In this document: one piece after another, positions 60,981 through 64,000 of the stretch | Position numbering within the stretch: position 1 is the stretch's first letter | Layout of the letters: every line of letters starts with the position of its first letter | Program-made: the position numbers and the translations under genes | The notes under the pieces: generated by a model | Seen by the model: the letters and a program-made list of their open reading frames with translations, nothing else | Told to the model about the DNA's origin: nothing | Database searches by the model: none | Assembly: GCF_949628265.1 (NCBI RefSeq) | Contig: NC_088789.1 | Span: 4,270,886 to 4,334,885 of the forward strand | Length of the DNA: 64,000 bases | Direction of reading: 5' to 3' | From: Cloeon dipterum | Taxonomy: Eukaryota > Arthropoda > Insecta > Ephemeroptera > Baetidae

Positions 60981-61819
60981 TTTTACCACTGGTAAAGATC
61001 AAATTGACCGGAAAACTAAAATTTGGTTACTAGTGAAGTTAGACGATTTAGACAGCGAGATCACGGTAAACACGAACACGTTTCTGATACTTCATATCAA
61101 CAAAGCAAGTTTACCGATGGAGCCACTAGGTAGTGCTGTCGTCGTTTTCAGTCGTTGGTCGCTGACTCAATATTGCGGGAAAGGGGAAAAATGAATATTT
61201 TATTTATATAATAATAATACATAATTATGTATTGAATGTATGAGAATCATTGCCGCTGAGATTTGCACAAACTACAAGGTGAAGATGCGGGAAATTCCAT
61301 TAATTTTTATGTGCCTCAAGATTTTGCCAAGTTATTCCCTTTATCGACTCAAGTTTAATGATTAAACAAACTTATTGTCGCTTCAAGTCTCCTTCAGCCT
61401 ATATTCTTTAAAAAATGATAGCTACATAATTTGTAAATAATGCTTAGCATTTTTATATCCAGCATTCAACATCACAAAATGGTACAGAATTTTTTTTACA
61501 AAATTTCATATTATCAGCAAATTAAATTATATCAATCATTTCATAAAAATATTCAGATTAATTTTGAAGGTGGTATTATCCCTCAAAGGTATTTTATGAA
61601 AATCAATAACATACAAATTATAGTTTTAAATCATTTATTCCATGACCTGGACAGAAAAATTCACTTTAGTCAAGAAAGAAAATAGTAAATCACTAGAGTA
61701 ATTTTTAAATAATGGAAAAATACAAACAGAAACCTGTTTCTCGTGAGATTTTCGCGCGCACACAACACATCCATTAATAATTCACTCATATTGGCAGTCT
61801 TTAATGTCTTAGTTAGTGA
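60981..61819. other. Intergenic region between POLR2K and PDIA6
   Basis: POLR2K promoter side at left, PDIA6 3' UTR at right. No further gene or repeat is recognised. Confidence 0.45.
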
Positions 61820-63908
61820 TTAGAGCTCATCCTTGTCATCAAGGCTGACGTCAGAAAGGTCAATGTCATCCTCAACAGGGAGAGCACCATCCTTTCCATC
61901 CCACGGCTCTGATTCCTCAATTTTGGGCAGCTCTGCACCTCTCAGAGGAGCAGTTGACCCTCTGCCGTAGCTAAGGTCACGGAGGAACTCGTTGATGCCG
62001 TCGGCACTGAAGGAGCCACGCAGAATGGAGAACTTCATCTTTTTGGCGTTGACTACTGCCATGGCTGGATAGCCGAATCCACCAATCTCCAAACCATCTT
62101 CCAGCGCCGGCTGCTTTCCAGCTTCAGTCCAAACCCATCTAAAACAAACAAAAGTTTTATTAGTCAACGAACATACTTTGCAAGCTCCAAATTACGTACC
62201 CCCACATCTTCTTCTTGTATTTATCACCCAAGTCTTTCAGCATGTCTATAAACTCATTCCTGCACTTCGACTGGCAGTCCAGGATGTGTGGAAGAACAGA
62301 AACCACACACAGCGGGTGCTCTCCGCAAGCCTCCTTCAGCACTTCATTGGAAGAAAGCTGTTTGAAACAAATAATATTAGAGCGTTGTTTTTTTTTACTT
62401 GAGAAAATCAGAAAAGCTAGGCAATTTTTATAGCATGTCAGAGGCCAATAAAGGAGAAAAGGTTTAAATTCAACCATATATTGCTACTGGATAGTTATCT
62501 AATCCATGAATGGCTTGATTTAACTCTAATTATTTGATTTTTCATTTGTATTTGTAGATTTCGTATCACCTTTTTCACCATTAAAATTTATGATTGCGTA
62601 GAAAGCACGAATAATGCTGAATAAAGAATCATATACCAGAGGAAAAATTTTGCTGCTGTAATCATACCTCCAGTTATGAATTTACAAAAGTGTCTAACAA
62701 GTAAGGAATGTGTAAGTTTGATAGATCAATTATTCCTCTCTACCCCAAGAATTTAAATTAATGAATTCTTTGATTTAATTTGACTATTCAAAACTGAAAA
62801 AACATTTTTTTATTTACCTCCTTAACCTCAGGAGGAGGGATATTTTCAGCCAGCTTGTCCAAGGCAAAGTTGACGATATCGCTGGCGGTGCGTCCACCGT
62901 TGTAATCTTCCACTGAGGAGCTGTCTTTCTTGCCTGCGTTGAAAATCTTGATAGTGGGATATCCTTGAACGCCGTATTTGCTGGCCATGTAAGTGTGAGC
63001 CGTGGCATCCAGGGCACCTACCTTGACCTGAAAGGACAAGAATCGCTTGCTAACATCACAAAAATCTTAATTAGGAAGCTTCAGCATTACTTTTCCCTTG
63101 AGCTCGGTAGCAGCCTTAGCCCAGTGTGGGGCCAGGTTCTTGCAGTGGCCACACCATGGAGCGAAAAACTCAACAAGCCAGAGATCTTCAGATTCCAGGA
63201 CTTTGGAGGCGAAATTGCTGTCGGTCAGCTCGATCACGTCTTTATCACTGCCCTGTGAGACAAATTTAATTGAAAAATCGCCTTAGAATGATTGAGCAAG
63301 GGCTTACTGAGCCACCGCTGCTTCCACCACCTCCAGATCGTTTTCCGCCCAGTCTGTCATCAACGGCGTCCCTCAGAGCTTTGAAGCCGGCGTCGACCAA
63401 GCCTTGCGCAGTTCTGGCGCCGCGGTAATCTTCGGGCTTGTTTTTATTGCTGCCGAATACTTTTAAGGTTGGAAAACCAGAGACACCAAATCTTGAGCCC
63501 AGAGATTTGTGCGCATCAGCGTCGACTGCACCCACTTTCACCACTCCCTGAGTATCAGACATGTCATGGCATGATGCAACATTATTTTTTAAACCCTCTA
63601 TGTATTTTTTACCTTTAGAGCTTTGGCAGCTTTGGAATATTCAGGTACAAGGGACTGACAGTGGCCACACCAGGGGGCAAAGAACTCTACGATCCACACA
63701 TCATCGCTTTGAACGACTAACTTGTCAAAATTTGACGGCGTAAGTTCAACGACTTCTGAGGAAGAAGGGTACAGTGCATTTGAAGTCGAAAAAATTGCAG
63801 CTGCCACTACGAATGCTGAAAATTCAAAAGATTCGGTTAGATTTGACACGTAGCGACCGGCGCTTTAAATAATGTGATGCGTGTACTCTACTCACCAAAT
63901 AGCAACAT
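61820..63908 (-). CDS. PDIA6: Protein disulfide-isomerase A6 (P5 / CaBP1)
   Basis: Seven minus-strand exons: 63908-63896, 63815-63613, 63547-63308, 63252-63091, 63027-62818, 62357-62200, 62138-61820; 434 codons plus stop (human 440). It catalyses disulfide formation and rearrangement in secretory proteins of the ER lumen (family knowledge). Features in order: signal peptide ([18 protein letters not shown]), first thioredoxin domain with CGHC at residues 54-57, a glycine/serine linker ([10 protein letters not shown]), second thioredoxin domain with CGHC at 186-189, the non-catalytic domain ([35 protein letters not shown]), an acidic tail and the KDEL retrieval signal. The first exon has just 13 coding bases. 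The start is the only ATG giving the signal peptide. Confidence 0.97.
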
Positions 63909-64000
63909 TTTATCACCAGATCTCTGCGATGAGGTATATTTAATCAAAACGCAACCAAGGCAGAGAATTCAAATTGATTTGTGCGAGCTGCTAGTAACAA

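Overview
This window is AT-rich eukaryotic nuclear DNA, almost certainly from an insect. The evidence is the gene set (a schnurri zinc-finger gene, a DOMON-only GPI-type protein, exportin-6, cyclin A, Spt20), split genes with many 50-65 nt introns beside a few very long ones, and no bacterial-style operons. I cannot fix the order or species. Every gene model below was built by hand: exons were joined at GT-AG (twice GC-AG) borders, reading phase was checked across each junction, and products were compared with remembered family sequences.

Left third (1-22 kb). The 3' part of an Spt20/SUPT20H gene (+) meets EXOSC8 (-) tail to tail, with only 142 bp between their stop codons. EXOSC8 lies head to head with cyclin A (+) across a 1.4 kb region carrying CCAAT boxes and a cell-cycle CHR-like element. 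A 4.6 kb intergenic zone (12.0-16.6 kb) follows and is a repeat nest. It holds a 349 bp near-perfect foldback, a 193 bp MITE with 10 bp terminal inverted repeats, three copies of a hairpin/AATAAA module that look like retroposon tails, and a decayed basic reading frame. Exportin-6 (-) fills 16.6-21.7 kb in 16 exons and uses two GC-AG introns.

Middle (21.7-34.2 kb). Mitochondrial branched-chain aminotransferase (+) lies head to head with exportin-6. Its 2.5 kb third intron contains, on the opposite strand, a sequence with the complete conserved core of a hammerhead ribozyme. Next come a short DOMON-domain protein with a predicted signal peptide and GPI tail (-), and a secreted cysteine-rich protein built from EB/EGF-like modules with every intron in phase 1 (+).

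Right half (34.2-64 kb). schnurri (-) runs from 36.1 to 59.6 kb in 17 coding exons (1653 codons plus stop, 10 C2H2 fingers and one CCHC finger). A 13.7 kb first intron holds GC-rich islands, a G-quadruplex motif and an E-box cluster. POLR2K (-) and PDIA6 (-) complete the window. The conserved genes are housekeeping or developmental (transcription, RNA decay, cell cycle, nuclear export of actin, BMP signalling, ER folding) and are not otherwise functionally linked. The unusual material is non-coding: the ribozyme candidate and the repeat nest.
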